Below are positions 1 through 8,525 of a stretch of 64,000 nt of DNA, one piece after another; within the stretch, counting starts at the first letter, position 1; each line of letters starts with the position of its first letter. The position numbers and the translations under genes were made by a program. A model generated the notes under the pieces. It was not told where the DNA came from and made no database searches. It saw only the letters and a list, made by a program, of their open reading frames with translations. Origin of the DNA: Marivita sp030148515 (GTDB lineage Bacteria; Pseudomonadota; Alphaproteobacteria; Rhodobacterales; Rhodobacteraceae); contig NZ_CP180351.1 of the NCBI RefSeq assembly GCF_048006345.1, positions 1,178,001 through 1,242,000 of the forward strand, written 5' to 3'.

Positions 1-1
1 T

Positions 2-595
2 GACTATTCCGGTGCGGTGATCGAAAAGCTGACCGGCGCGCGCAAAGGCGAACTGGTCGAAATGCGCCCTGCCGGTGTTGGCAAGACCCGCATCATCGCC
101 CATGTCCCGTCGCGCGGGTTGATCGGCTATCACGGTGAATTCCTGACCGACACGCGCGGCACGGGTGTTCTCAACCGCGTCTTCCACGGCTGGACCCCGC
201 ACAAAGGCCCAATTCCGGGTCGGCGCGCAGGTGTTCTGATCTCGATGGAAAACGGTGTGTCGGTCGCTTATGCGCTTTGGAACCTCGAAGACCGTGGTCG
301 TATGATGATCGGTGCGCAGGAAGCCGTCTACACAGGCATGATCATTGGCGAGCACAGCCGCGACAATGATCTGGAAGTGAACCCGCTCAAGGGTAAAAAG
401 CTCACCAACGTCCGGGCGTCCGGCACCGACGAAGCCGTGCGCCTCACCACGCCGATCACGCTCTCGCTGGAAGAAGCCATCGCCTATATCAACGACGACG
501 AACTGGTCGAAGTGACGCCCAACGCGATCCGTCTGCGCAAGCGCTACCTCGATCCGCACGAACGCAAGCGGATGTCCAAGACGCCCGGATCCTGA
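2..595 (+). CDS. typA: TypA/BipA ribosome-associated GTPase, C-terminal part (5' end outside window)
   Basis: This is the last ~197 residues of the translational GTPase TypA/BipA, which binds ribosomes and supports 50S assembly and stress adaptation. The reading frame is open from the first bases of the window (…DYSGAV then IEKLTGARKG), so the start and the GTP-binding domain lie upstream. The visible part is domain V plus the BipA-specific C-terminal domain, with the family signatures RIIAHVPSRGLIGYHGEFLT, HGWTPHKGPIPGRRAGVLIS and NPLKGKKLTNVRASGTDEAV. It ends at a TGA and the convergent MOSC gene ends on the next base, so no intergenic terminator is possible. Family assignment is secure; only the truncation by the window edge limits it. 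Confidence 0.95.
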   Translation, partial: DYSGAVIEKLTGARKGELVEMRPAGVGKTRIIAHVPSRGLIGYHGEFLTDTRGTGVLNRVFHGWTPHKGPIPGRRAGVLISMENGVSVAYALWNLEDRGRMMIGAQEAVYTGMIIGEHSRDNDLEVNPLKGKKLTNVRASGTDEAVRLTTPITLSLEEAIAYINDDELVEVTPNAIRLRKRYLDPHERKRMSKTPGS

Positions 596-1075
596 TTACG
601 GGTCATGCTCCACAACGCAAACCGGGTCGCCAATTTTGGCGCGGCCCGGTTTCGCCACCTCCGCACACCAGCCACCATGGCCGCGCATCGCGCTGTAACC
701 GCCATGTCCCAACGCGCCTTCCATCCGTGAACACGGCGCACAGACGGTTGTGATGCAAAGATGTGCGCTGCCGACCGAAATGACGGCACCGCGCAGCGCG
801 GACAGATTCAGACCGGACACAACCAGATTGCGTCTGAGAATTTCCGGCGCAAGGCGCGCGTGCTTCGCAAGCGCGGCAATCACCGGGATATGTTCTGCCT
901 GAATCAGGGTGACTGCGCGTTTTCCGGGCCGGGCGTGATCGCCGTCCAACCCATCAAGTGCGAATTCGACCTCGTTCAGAGAGACAAGATCGGCAAGCCG
1001 CGCGGGGCGCACGCCGATCCAATCCAGACATCCGTCCTGCGCATGGCGGGACATCAGGTCTTTGAGGGGGATCAC
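596..1075 (-). CDS. MOSC domain-containing protein
   Basis: A 159-residue single-domain MOSC protein. The domain, shared with the C-terminus of molybdenum cofactor sulfurase, is thought to carry sulfur or bind Mo-cofactor through a conserved cysteine; that residue is probably the Cys in TTVCAPCSRMEG (about residue 112-115). The early segment IGVRPARLADLVSL followed by LDGDHARPGKRAVTLIQ and LRRNLVVSGLNLSAL is typical of the family. The start is a GTG whose bases overlap the DUF1330 stop (GTGA), so it is probably translated by coupling as the last gene of alaS-DUF1330-MOSC. The real substrate is unknown. Confidence 0.85.
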   Translation of the reverse strand: MIPLKDLMSRHAQDGCLDWIGVRPARLADLVSLNEVEFALDGLDGDHARPGKRAVTLIQAEHIPVIAALAKHARLAPEILRRNLVVSGLNLSALRGAVISVGSAHLCITTVCAPCSRMEGALGHGGYSAMRGHGGWCAEVAKPGRAKIGDPVCVVEHDP

Positions 1076-1359
1076 TCGGTGGTTTCGACGATCAGCAATT
1101 CCCGCTCGGACGCATCCCGCGCATGGTCGAGCGCCTTCTGGTACTCCGGGCTATTATAGCAGGCCTCTGCCGCTTCCACCGAGGGGAACTTGGCCACGAC
1201 ATTCCGCGGCCGTTCCTGCCCTTCAAGCTGCACATAGCGGCCACCACGGGCAATGAAGTGTCCACCATGTTTGGCAATCGCAGGACCGGCCAGCTCGGCA
1301 TATTTTGCGTAGGACTCGGGGTCCGTCACCGTGACATGGGCAATCCAGAGTGCGGGCAT
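1072..1359 (-). CDS. DUF1330 domain-containing protein
   Basis: A 95-residue protein of the DUF1330 family, a dimeric ferredoxin-like alpha/beta barrel fold related to antibiotic-biosynthesis monooxygenases, with no established function. Recognisable features are IAHVTVTDPESYAKYAELAG near the N-terminus, the GGRYVQLEGQERPRNVVAKF strand pair, and YNSPEYQKALDHARDASER. The ribosome-binding site GGGAGG sits 8 nt upstream of the ATG and overlaps the alaS stop, so it is co-transcribed with alaS. Its stop overlaps the start of the MOSC gene. Confidence 0.88.
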   Translation of the reverse strand: MPALWIAHVTVTDPESYAKYAELAGPAIAKHGGHFIARGGRYVQLEGQERPRNVVAKFPSVEAAEACYNSPEYQKALDHARDASERELLIVETTE

Positions 1360-1362
1360 GGT

Positions 1363-4038
1363 TTATCCTCCCAAAACGGCTTCGGCGGCCTTGATCGCGG
1401 CGTCGGCATTCTCGGCCGAGGCACCACCGCCCTGCGCCATGTCCGGACGGCCACCGCCGCCCTTGCCACCCAATTCTGTCACAGCCGCTTTGACCAGATC
1501 AACTGCGGAAATGGCCCCAGTCAGATCCGAGGTCACGCCGGCCGCCACAGCCGCCTTGTCACCTGTGTCTGCGATCAAAAGAACCGCGCCCGACCCGATC
1601 CGTGATTTGTGCTCGTCGATCAGGGGGGGCAGGTCCTTGCCTGACACGCCCGACAGAACCTGTGCGAGGAACTTCACGCCGTTGATCTCGCGGGCCTCGG
1701 CGCCACCGCCCTGCCCCGAGCCACCGGCCATCGCCAGTTCGCGGCGCAACTGTGCCACCTCGTTCGACAGTGCCTTGCGCTCGTCCAGCAGCGCGCGCAC
1801 CCTTGCGGGCACGTCCGTGGCCTGCGCCTTCAGCTCCAGCGCCACTTCGGTCAGACGGTGATCCTGCTCGGACAGGTAGCGGAACGCATCCGCCCCGGTC
1901 AGCGCCTCGATCCGGCGGACACCCGCGCTGGATGCGGAATCGCCGAGCGTGACGAACACGCCGATGTCGCCCGTGCGCCGCACATGGGTACCTCCGCAAA
2001 GCTCCAGCGAGTAGGTATTGCCATCCGCGCCCTTGCCCGAGCCCGTTTGCGTGCCCATCGACACGACGCGCACCTCGTCGCCGTATTTCTCGCCGAACAG
2101 CGCTTGCGCCCCGATGGCGCGGGCGTCATCCGGGGTCATGATCCGTGTCTCGACAGGAGCGTTCTGGCGGATATAGGCGTTCACCTCGGCCTCGACTTGC
2201 CGCAGTTCGTCTTGCGTTAGCGCCTTGCCGTGGCTGAAATCGAACCGCAGTCGATCCGGCGCATTGAGCGACCCGCGCTGCGCGACGTGATCGCCAAGCG
2301 CGCGGCGCAGCGCCTCGTGCAGCAGGTGCGTGGCTGAATGGTTCGCACGGATCGACGTGCGGCGGCTGTGATCCACCTCAAGCTGAACCGCTTCGCCCTT
2401 CTTGAACGTCCCGCTTTTGATGGTCACGTGATGCGCAAACACCTTGCCGCCACCCATGCGCTGGGTGTCGCTCACTTCGGCCTGATCGTCTTCGTCTTCA
2501 AGGCGGCGCAGCCAGCCCGTGTCGCCCACCTGACCACCGGATTCACCATAGAACGGCGTCTGGTTCAGCACGATCCAGCCGGATTCGCCCGTCGCCAACG
2601 CATCCACCACCGCGCCATCCTTGATTAGCGCCAGCATCTGTCCTTCGGCGGTCTCGGTGTCATAGCCAAGAAAATCAGTTGCACCGTGGGTTTCCGCCAG
2701 ATCGAACCAGATCGCGAGATCGGCGGATTCGCCTGTGCCCGACCATGCTGCACGTGCCTTGGCCTTCTGTTCAGCCATGGCCGCATCGAACCCGTCGGTG
2801 TCCACCGTCCGGCCCTTTTCGCGCAGTGCGTCCTGCGTCAGGTCAAGCGGGAAGCCGTAGGTGTCATACAGTTTGAACGCGGCAGCGCCCGGCAGCGGGG
2901 CATCTTCGCCCAGGCCGGCCAATTCCTCGTCCAGCAGTTTGAGGCCACGATCCAGCGTCTGCTTGAACCGTGTCTCTTCCAACCGCAGCGTTTCCTCGAT
3001 CAACGCCTGTGCGCGCGGCAGTTCCGGATAGGCCGCACCCATCTGGCGGACAAGTGCCGGGACCAACTTGTGCATGACCGGATCCTGAGAGCCCAGCAAA
3101 TGCGCATGACGCATCGCACGGCGCATGATCCGGCGCAGAACGTAACCGCGCCCGTCGTTCGACGGCATCACGCCATCGGCGATGAGGAACGAGGTGGACC
3201 GCAGGTGATCGGCGATCACACGATGATGCGTCTTGCCCGGACCATCGGGGTCGCTTGATGTCACATCCGCCGATGCCTCGATCAGCGCGCGCATCGTGTC
3301 GGTGTTGTAATTGTCGTGGCTGCCCTGCAAGAGCGCGCCAATCCGCTCTAGACCCATGCCTGTGTCGATCGACTGCATATCGAGCGCCCGCATCGAGCCA
3401 TCCTCGAACTGCTCGTTTTGCATGAAGACGATGTTCCAGATCTCGATGAACCGGTCGCCATCTTCCTCGGGGCTTCCCGGAGGGCCACCCCAGATGTGGT
3501 CGCCATGGTCGTAGAAAATCTCGGTGCAGGGGCCGCAAGGGCCGGTTGGGCCCATCTGCCAGAAATTGTCCGATGTGGCGATGCGGATGATCCGGCTTTC
3601 CGGCACGCCGACCTTTTTCCAGATCTCGAAGGCTTCGTCATCTGTGTGGTAGATCGTGACATACAAACGCTCGGCCGGGATGCCGAAATGTTTGGTGATC
3701 AATTCCCATGCGAACGGAATCGCCTCTTCCTTGAAGTAGTCGCCAAAGCTGAAATTCCCCAGCATTTCAAAGAACGTGTGGTGGCGCGCGGTATATCCCA
3801 CATTGTCGAGGTCATTGTGCTTGCCGCCCGCGCGCACACATTTCTGCGCGGTGGTCGCGCGTTTGTAGTCGCGGTGTTCGACGCCGGTAAACAGGTTCTT
3901 GAACTGCACCATGCCCGAGTTCGCGAACATCAGTGTCGGGTCATTGCGGGGCACAAGCGGACTTGAGGCAACAACCTCGTGACCCTGTTTTTCAAAGTAG
4001 TTCAGAAACGTGGAGCGGATATCGTTCAGCGTGGGCAT
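1363..4038 (-). CDS. alaS: Alanine--tRNA ligase
   Basis: Cytoplasmic alanyl-tRNA synthetase of 891 residues, the usual length. The class II aminoacylation domain starts at once (RSTFLNYFEKQGHEVVASSP, GVEHRDYKRATTAQKCVRAG, HHTFFEMLGNFSFGDYFKEE). The editing domain has the metal-binding HSATHLLHEALRR and the LCGGTHVRRTGDIG motif with its Cys and His. The C-terminal oligomerisation part ends in a Gly-rich GGKGGGGRPDMAQGGG segment, as in other AlaRS. The ATG giving MPTLNDIRST is preferred over an upstream in-frame TTG because family proteins begin there. It is followed at once by the DUF1330 and MOSC genes. Confidence 0.97.
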   Translation of the reverse strand: MPTLNDIRSTFLNYFEKQGHEVVASSPLVPRNDPTLMFANSGMVQFKNLFTGVEHRDYKRATTAQKCVRAGGKHNDLDNVGYTARHHTFFEMLGNFSFGDYFKEEAIPFAWELITKHFGIPAERLYVTIYHTDDEAFEIWKKVGVPESRIIRIATSDNFWQMGPTGPCGPCTEIFYDHGDHIWGGPPGSPEEDGDRFIEIWNIVFMQNEQFEDGSMRALDMQSIDTGMGLERIGALLQGSHDNYNTDTMRALIEASADVTSSDPDGPGKTHHRVIADHLRSTSFLIADGVMPSNDGRGYVLRRIMRRAMRHAHLLGSQDPVMHKLVPALVRQMGAAYPELPRAQALIEETLRLEETRFKQTLDRGLKLLDEELAGLGEDAPLPGAAAFKLYDTYGFPLDLTQDALREKGRTVDTDGFDAAMAEQKAKARAAWSGTGESADLAIWFDLAETHGATDFLGYDTETAEGQMLALIKDGAVVDALATGESGWIVLNQTPFYGESGGQVGDTGWLRRLEDEDDQAEVSDTQRMGGGKVFAHHVTIKSGTFKKGEAVQLEVDHSRRTSIRANHSATHLLHEALRRALGDHVAQRGSLNAPDRLRFDFSHGKALTQDELRQVEAEVNAYIRQNAPVETRIMTPDDARAIGAQALFGEKYGDEVRVVSMGTQTGSGKGADGNTYSLELCGGTHVRRTGDIGVFVTLGDSASSAGVRRIEALTGADAFRYLSEQDHRLTEVALELKAQATDVPARVRALLDERKALSNEVAQLRRELAMAGGSGQGGGAEAREINGVKFLAQVLSGVSGKDLPPLIDEHKSRIGSGAVLLIADTGDKAAVAAGVTSDLTGAISAVDLVKAAVTELGGKGGGGRPDMAQGGGASAENADAAIKAAEAVLGG

Positions 4039-4143
4039 GTGTGACCTGACCTGCAAGGTATTCGGGGTCCGGGCAATCCGGGTTCGGCCTGAAATAGCCC
4101 TTGCCAGAGGGGCTGTCCACAGCAGAGGTCACGCTGAAACGGA

Positions 4144-4171
4144 AACAGGGTGGCGCATCCGCCACCCTGTT
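4144..4171 (-). terminator. Rho-independent terminator of recA
   Basis: A 12-bp perfect stem (4144-4155 with 4160-4171) with a 4-nt loop lies about 60 nt beyond the recA stop. On the minus strand it is followed by a T-rich tract (GTTTCCGTTT). It separates recA from alaS. No long uninterrupted T-run is present, so efficiency is uncertain. Confidence 0.7.
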
Positions 4172-4233
4172 CCGAGTATTCTCGGATTCATGTCTGAACC
4201 CGGGGCGTTTCTGCAGTCGCCATCTGCGTGAGA

Positions 4234-5316
4234 TCAGTTGTCTATGATGTCGTCCGGTGTTTCGTCGTCATCGGACGAGGACATGTCGAAATCGAGCCCG
4301 TGAGCTGCGCGGATCTTGTCTTCGATCTCCAGCGCCATCGCGGTGTTTTCCTTGAGGAAGGTCTTGGCGTTTTCGCGCCCCTGCCCGATCCGTTCGTCGC
4401 CGTAGGAGTACCAGGCACCCGATTTTTCGACCACGCCGGCCTTGACACCAAGGTCGATCAACTCCCCGGTTTTCGAGATGCCTTCGCCATACATGATGTC
4501 GAATTCCACCTGCTTGAAGGGGGGTGCCACCTTGTTCTTGACGACCTTTACGCGGGTCGCGTTGCCGACCACTTCGTCGCGGTCCTTGATCGACCCGATG
4601 CGGCGGATGTCCAGACGGACCGAGCTATAGAACTTGAGCGCGTTGCCGCCCGTTGTGGTTTCAGGGCTGCCGAACATCACACCGATCTTCATACGGATCT
4701 GGTTGATGAAGATGACCATGCAGTTCGAGCGGGAAATCGAGCTTGTCAGCTTGCGCATCGCCTGGCTCATCAGGCGGGCATGCACACCGACGCTGCTGTC
4801 GCCCATATCGCCTTCAAGTTCGGATTTCGGGGTCAGGGCCGCAACCGAGTCGACCACCACGAGGCTGACCGCGCCGGAACGCACCAGCGTATCCACGATC
4901 TCAAGCGCCTGTTCACCAGTGTCAGGCTGGGAAATCAGCAATTCGTTCAGGTCGACACCCAGCTTTTTCGCGTATTGTGGGTCAAGCGCGTGTTCCGCAT
5001 CGACAAAGGCGCAGACGCCGCCTTTTTTCTGCTCTTCGGCCACGGAATGCAGCGTAAGCGTGGTCTTGCCCGAGCTTTCAGGGCCGTAGATTTCGATGAT
5101 CCGACCCTTCGGAAGGCCGCCGATGCCAAGCGCGATGTCCAGACCAAGCGATCCGGTCGATGTCGCCTCGATGTCGCGCATGGCATTGTCGCCACCCAGC
5201 TTCATGATCGAGCCTTTGCCGAACTGGCGTTCGATCTGGGCCAACGCCGAATCGAGCGCCTTTTGTTTGTTCGCGTCCCGCTTGCTGTCCATGGTAAGAA
5301 GATCTGCCGTTGCCAT
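4234..5316 (-). CDS. recA: Recombinase RecA
   Basis: RecA, 360 residues, the ATP-dependent strand-exchange protein that also triggers LexA self-cleavage. Visible motifs are the Walker A GPESSGKTTLTLH, Walker B LVVVDSVAAL, the L1/L2 DNA-binding loops (around GDSSVGVHARLMSQAMR and NQIRMKIGVMFGSPETTTGG) and an acidic C-terminal tail (MSSSDDDETPDD) that is normal for bacterial RecA. Upstream, at 5368-5382, is a perfect alphaproteobacterial LexA operator, so SOS control is expected. A strong hairpin lies downstream. It is a single-gene transcription unit, divergent from the sulfotransferase-like gene. Confidence 0.98.
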   Translation of the reverse strand: MATADLLTMDSKRDANKQKALDSALAQIERQFGKGSIMKLGGDNAMRDIEATSTGSLGLDIALGIGGLPKGRIIEIYGPESSGKTTLTLHSVAEEQKKGGVCAFVDAEHALDPQYAKKLGVDLNELLISQPDTGEQALEIVDTLVRSGAVSLVVVDSVAALTPKSELEGDMGDSSVGVHARLMSQAMRKLTSSISRSNCMVIFINQIRMKIGVMFGSPETTTGGNALKFYSSVRLDIRRIGSIKDRDEVVGNATRVKVVKNKVAPPFKQVEFDIMYGEGISKTGELIDLGVKAGVVEKSGAWYSYGDERIGQGRENAKTFLKENTAMALEIEDKIRAAHGLDFDMSSSDDDETPDDIIDN

Positions 5317-5367
5317 TGCTTTTGATCCTTATTCCACACCCCGTCCGGGGCGGCAATTGCTGCTTTT

Positions 5368-5382
5368 GTTCGCCTCTTGTTC
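5368..5382 (-). promoter_or_regulatory. LexA (SOS) box upstream of recA
   Basis: GTTC, seven bases, GTTC on the + strand (GAAC-N7-GAAC towards recA) is an exact match to the alphaproteobacterial SOS box. It lies 52-66 nt upstream of the recA start, the usual place for LexA repression. Confidence 0.85.
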
Positions 5383-5497
5383 TCGTGCTTTATGAGATCA
5401 AAACGCGAACATTTCAATGTTTATTTTCACATGCACTGTTGCGCGCTTTGGTTAAGGAGTGGTTTATGACGCCACAAAAAGGATCGGAGCGGCGCAT

Positions 5498-6109
5498 ATG
5501 TTGGTGTTTTGGAACGAACGGCTTGTGCTGTTGTCGGTGCCCAAGACGGGCACCCATGCCTATACGCAGGCTTTGAGCCCACGCGCGTCCATGGTGATCA
5601 CCGATCCGCCCGAGCTCAAACACGCGCCGGTCTATCGGTACAATCGATTCTTCCGCCCCATGTTCGAGAAGATGGGAGCAGCAGAGATGGAGTTGGTGGC
5701 GGTCATCCGGGAACCGCTGGATTGGCTGGGCAGCTGGTACCGATACAGGCAGCGCCCGGCGCTTGACGGTCGGCCGACTTCGACCAAGGGGCACAGCTTT
5801 GACGCGTTTCTTAAAGCCAGTTGTGGTGACGCTCCGCCTGCCTTCGCCAATGTCGGCAATCAGGCAAAATTCGTCGAGGCGCGGCCCAACGGAACGGCGG
5901 TCTCGCATTTCTTCCGCTACGAGGATCAGGCCGGGTTGCGCGCCTTTCTTGCCGAACGCCTTGGTGATCTGCCCGACATTCCAAGCGTGAATGTTTCACC
6001 CCGTCTCGATTTGCAGGCCTCACCCGACGTCGAAGCCTTGGTGCGGCGGGAAAGAGCGGCGGAATTTACGCTGTGGGAGTCGATCCCGGTGCGGGGCCAT
6101 CAGGGGTGA
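5498..6109 (+). CDS. Sulfotransferase-family protein
   Basis: A 203-residue protein with the two PAPS-binding elements of sulfotransferases: a 5'-phosphosulfate loop LLSVPKTGTHAYTQAL at the N-terminus and a 3'-phosphate-binding stretch VAVIREPLDWLGSWYRYR near residue 75. Proteins of this kind beside recA in roseobacters are often mis-named gamma-glutamyl kinase; the motifs argue for a small sulfotransferase-like enzyme, substrate unknown. The ATG giving MLVFWNERLV is chosen because relatives start this way and GGAG lies 8 nt before it; a GTG 39 nt upstream is in frame. A better Shine-Dalgarno (AAGGAG) 40 nt upstream serves a different frame. The 3' end overlaps convergent cckA by 10 nt. Confidence 0.75.
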   Translation: MLVFWNERLVLLSVPKTGTHAYTQALSPRASMVITDPPELKHAPVYRYNRFFRPMFEKMGAAEMELVAVIREPLDWLGSWYRYRQRPALDGRPTSTKGHSFDAFLKASCGDAPPAFANVGNQAKFVEARPNGTAVSHFFRYEDQAGLRAFLAERLGDLPDIPSVNVSPRLDLQASPDVEALVRRERAAEFTLWESIPVRGHQG

Positions 6110-8448
6110 GTCTCTGCGCCCGGGGTTGGTGCCGGGAGTGTCGCCAATTGCTGATTGACGATCGAGGTCAGTTCCGTCAGCGAGAACGGCTTGGCCAGAA
6201 ACGCCGAGGCTTCGATCCGTGCGCCCTGTGACTTGAACACGTCTTCCGCGTAGCCGGACATGAACACCACCGGCACATCCGGCCGCATCTTGCGGGCCTT
6301 GCGCACCCAGCTTGGCCCGTCGAGGCCGGGCATGACAACATCCGTTACAAAGACATCCACTTTGAGATCCGCGTCTTTCAGCAAATCAAGCGCGTCTTCG
6401 GCGGTGCTGGCTTCGATCACGCGGAAGCCGCGATGGGCCAAGGCGCGCGATGCAAAGGCCCGCACCGGCGCTTCGTCCTCGACCAGCAGCACAACCCCTT
6501 CACCGAACCGGGCCGGAGCAGCGCGTGGCGGGTCGGGCAGAACAGGCTCTTCGATCACCGGATCATCGCAGACGGGGAACATGACGGTAAAGACGCTGCC
6601 CTTGCCCAAGGTGCTGTCCACAAAGATGAACCCGCCTGTTTGCTTCACGATTCCATAGACGGTGGACAGGCCAAGCCCCGTGCCTTCGCCGGTGCGTTTT
6701 GTGGTGTAGAAAGGCTCGAACACTTTTTCGAGCTTGTCCGGCGCGATGCCGACCCCATCATCCTTGACCTGCACCACCACGTAAGCCCCTTCGGGCACCC
6801 GCGCGCGCCCGTGCTGCATCGGTTTGTGCAGAACACGCTCAGAGGTTTCGATCCGGATTGTGCCGCCCTTCGTCATGGCGTCACGGGCGTTGACGACCAA
6901 ATTCAGGATCACCTGTTCCAACTGCCGCTTGTCGGCGCGAATGGGCGGCAGACCCGAGGCCTGGCGCAGATCAAGTGCCGTTTTTTCGCCGACCAGACGA
7001 TTGAGCAGATGTGTCAAGTCCGACAGGATATCGCGCAATTCCAACCGTTCAGGCCGTAGCGTCTGCTTGCGTGAAAAGGCCAGCAGTTGCCCGACAAGCG
7101 CTGCTGCGCGATTCGCGTTCTGATGGATCTGAACAAGGTCGCCATAATCTGGGTCGCCTTGATCGTGCCTGAGCAGCAACAGGTCGCAATGCCCTGATAT
7201 TGCAGTCAAAAGATTGTTGAAGTCATGCGCCACGCCGCCTGCGAGCTGGCCAATTGCCTGCATTTTCTGACTTTGAACAAACTGGGCTTCGAGGCTCTTG
7301 AGTTCGGTTGCGTCGTTCAGCACCGCCACAAGAAGTACTTCGCCATCTTCGACAACCCGCGCCAGCGTGACCTGAACAAAAACCTCTTTGTCCGGGCGCG
7401 TCAGTCTGAGGAATTCCGACCGCCCCAGCCCCTTGCCCGAGGCGGCATCGGCCAGCCAATCCGGGATCGCCCGTCCCAGCCCTTCCATCAGGTCGGCAAG
7501 GCTGTGAGTGCTTCCGTCATCAGCATGCAGCAAGTCGCGGGCGCAGCGGTTGGCTTTGCTGATCTCGCCGCGCGGCGTCACTTTGAGCAGCGGCACTGGC
7601 AAAGCCTCGAACCCCATGTCGTCAGGCGCTGTATCCGAGGGCTGTATGTTGGGCACAAACACCACTTCTTCGCGCCCCAAGCCTGCGGGATGCACGTTGA
7701 TCGTGAACTCCTGCGCCTCACCGTGGGACCGCACGCGGTGGGTTTGACCCGGCCGCAAGGGTGGATCGGTGATCAGATCTTCGACAACCCGCACGCGGCC
7801 GCCCGCAAGGTCCCGTGCCGCAGCGTTCATCCAGAGAACCGTGCCACCGCGCCCGACGGTCATGCTGGGATAAGTGATCTTGGTTGCGGTCATCGGGTCG
7901 TCCCGCGCAAGCACCAGTTCGAGCCGCCACATCAGTGCTGTCGGGCCAAGTTGATGTGCGACGAGCCTGAGGTGCCGATCCTTCAGGACGATTTTTTCAG
8001 AACCGATCCCCTCGACCAAAGCGGCGCTTTGCACGCGATGGATGAGACCTGATGGATCGACAACGTGTTCACCCACGATGTCGCGCAGCATCCGTTCCGG
8101 GGCGATCTTGAAGGTTCGTGATGCGACCCTGTTGGCCTGCAATATCGTTCCTTGCAGATCGGTGACGAGGCAGGGCGTTATGTCATGTTCGACCAGCAAC
8201 GCCATGTGTTTCAGAGATTTTGCCGTAGACCACATTCGGATTTTCTGGTGTACGACCAGAACGAGACACGCCAATCCGAACGCCGCTGCGGTGGCTGAAA
8301 GTCCGGCGCGGACAAGGTCGTCAGGCGCGATGATCGCCAGACCAGCGCTGCCCAGAGCACTGGCCAACAGCCATGCAGCGGCGGGCCATGCAAGTCGGGA
8401 TGCGGGTACAAAGCGGTCGTATACGGTCATCGACAAAGCCCCAAGCAC
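6100..8448 (-). CDS. cckA: Hybrid histidine kinase CckA (CtrA phosphorelay)
   Basis: CckA, the bifunctional kinase/phosphatase that feeds phosphate through ChpT to CtrA. It has two N-terminal membrane helices (about residues 20-40 and 52-68), PAS-like sensory segments to about residue 385, a HisKA domain with His408 in GQLAGGVAHDFNNLL, an HATPase domain (NLVVNARDAM, DDGVGIAPDKLEKVFEPF, GTGLGLSTVYGIVK) and a C-terminal receiver domain (LVEDEAPVR, phospho-acceptor Asp in VTDVVMPGLDG, late Lys in LAKPFS). The GTG used here has AGGGAA 8 nt upstream; an in-frame ATG 18 nt downstream (MTVYDRF) is a close alternative. A perfect CtrA-type site lies at 8480-8494. chpT is in the same window at 39.4 kb. 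Confidence 0.93.
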   Translation of the reverse strand: MLGALSMTVYDRFVPASRLAWPAAAWLLASALGSAGLAIIAPDDLVRAGLSATAAAFGLACLVLVVHQKIRMWSTAKSLKHMALLVEHDITPCLVTDLQGTILQANRVASRTFKIAPERMLRDIVGEHVVDPSGLIHRVQSAALVEGIGSEKIVLKDRHLRLVAHQLGPTALMWRLELVLARDDPMTATKITYPSMTVGRGGTVLWMNAAARDLAGGRVRVVEDLITDPPLRPGQTHRVRSHGEAQEFTINVHPAGLGREEVVFVPNIQPSDTAPDDMGFEALPVPLLKVTPRGEISKANRCARDLLHADDGSTHSLADLMEGLGRAIPDWLADAASGKGLGRSEFLRLTRPDKEVFVQVTLARVVEDGEVLLVAVLNDATELKSLEAQFVQSQKMQAIGQLAGGVAHDFNNLLTAISGHCDLLLLRHDQGDPDYGDLVQIHQNANRAAALVGQLLAFSRKQTLRPERLELRDILSDLTHLLNRLVGEKTALDLRQASGLPPIRADKRQLEQVILNLVVNARDAMTKGGTIRIETSERVLHKPMQHGRARVPEGAYVVVQVKDDGVGIAPDKLEKVFEPFYTTKRTGEGTGLGLSTVYGIVKQTGGFIFVDSTLGKGSVFTVMFPVCDDPVIEEPVLPDPPRAAPARFGEGVVLLVEDEAPVRAFASRALAHRGFRVIEASTAEDALDLLKDADLKVDVFVTDVVMPGLDGPSWVRKARKMRPDVPVVFMSGYAEDVFKSQGARIEASAFLAKPFSLTELTSIVNQQLATLPAPTPGAETHP

Positions 8449-8479
8449 AAAGGTTCCCTGTCTTTAGACCGCATGAAAC

Positions 8480-8494
8480 TTAAGCGACACTTAA
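8480..8494 (-). promoter_or_regulatory. Putative CtrA-binding site upstream of cckA
   Basis: TTAA, seven bases, TTAA followed by C is an exact match to the full CtrA consensus known from Caulobacter and other alphaproteobacteria. It lies 32-46 nt upstream of the GTG start of cckA, inside the 77-nt gap between cckA and the methyltransferase gene. Regulatory use is inferred from the match and position. Confidence 0.6.
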
Positions 8495-8525
8495 CGGGAA
8501 TGCACGCTATAGTTGTATTTTGGAG

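Noticed and set aside
4228..5325. 365-codon plus-strand open frame opposite recA
   Set aside because: Exact antisense shadow of recA.
5498..6109. Gamma-glutamyl kinase
   Set aside because: This name is used for relatives, but no amino-acid-kinase motif is present; the two PAPS-binding motifs indicate a sulfotransferase-like protein.
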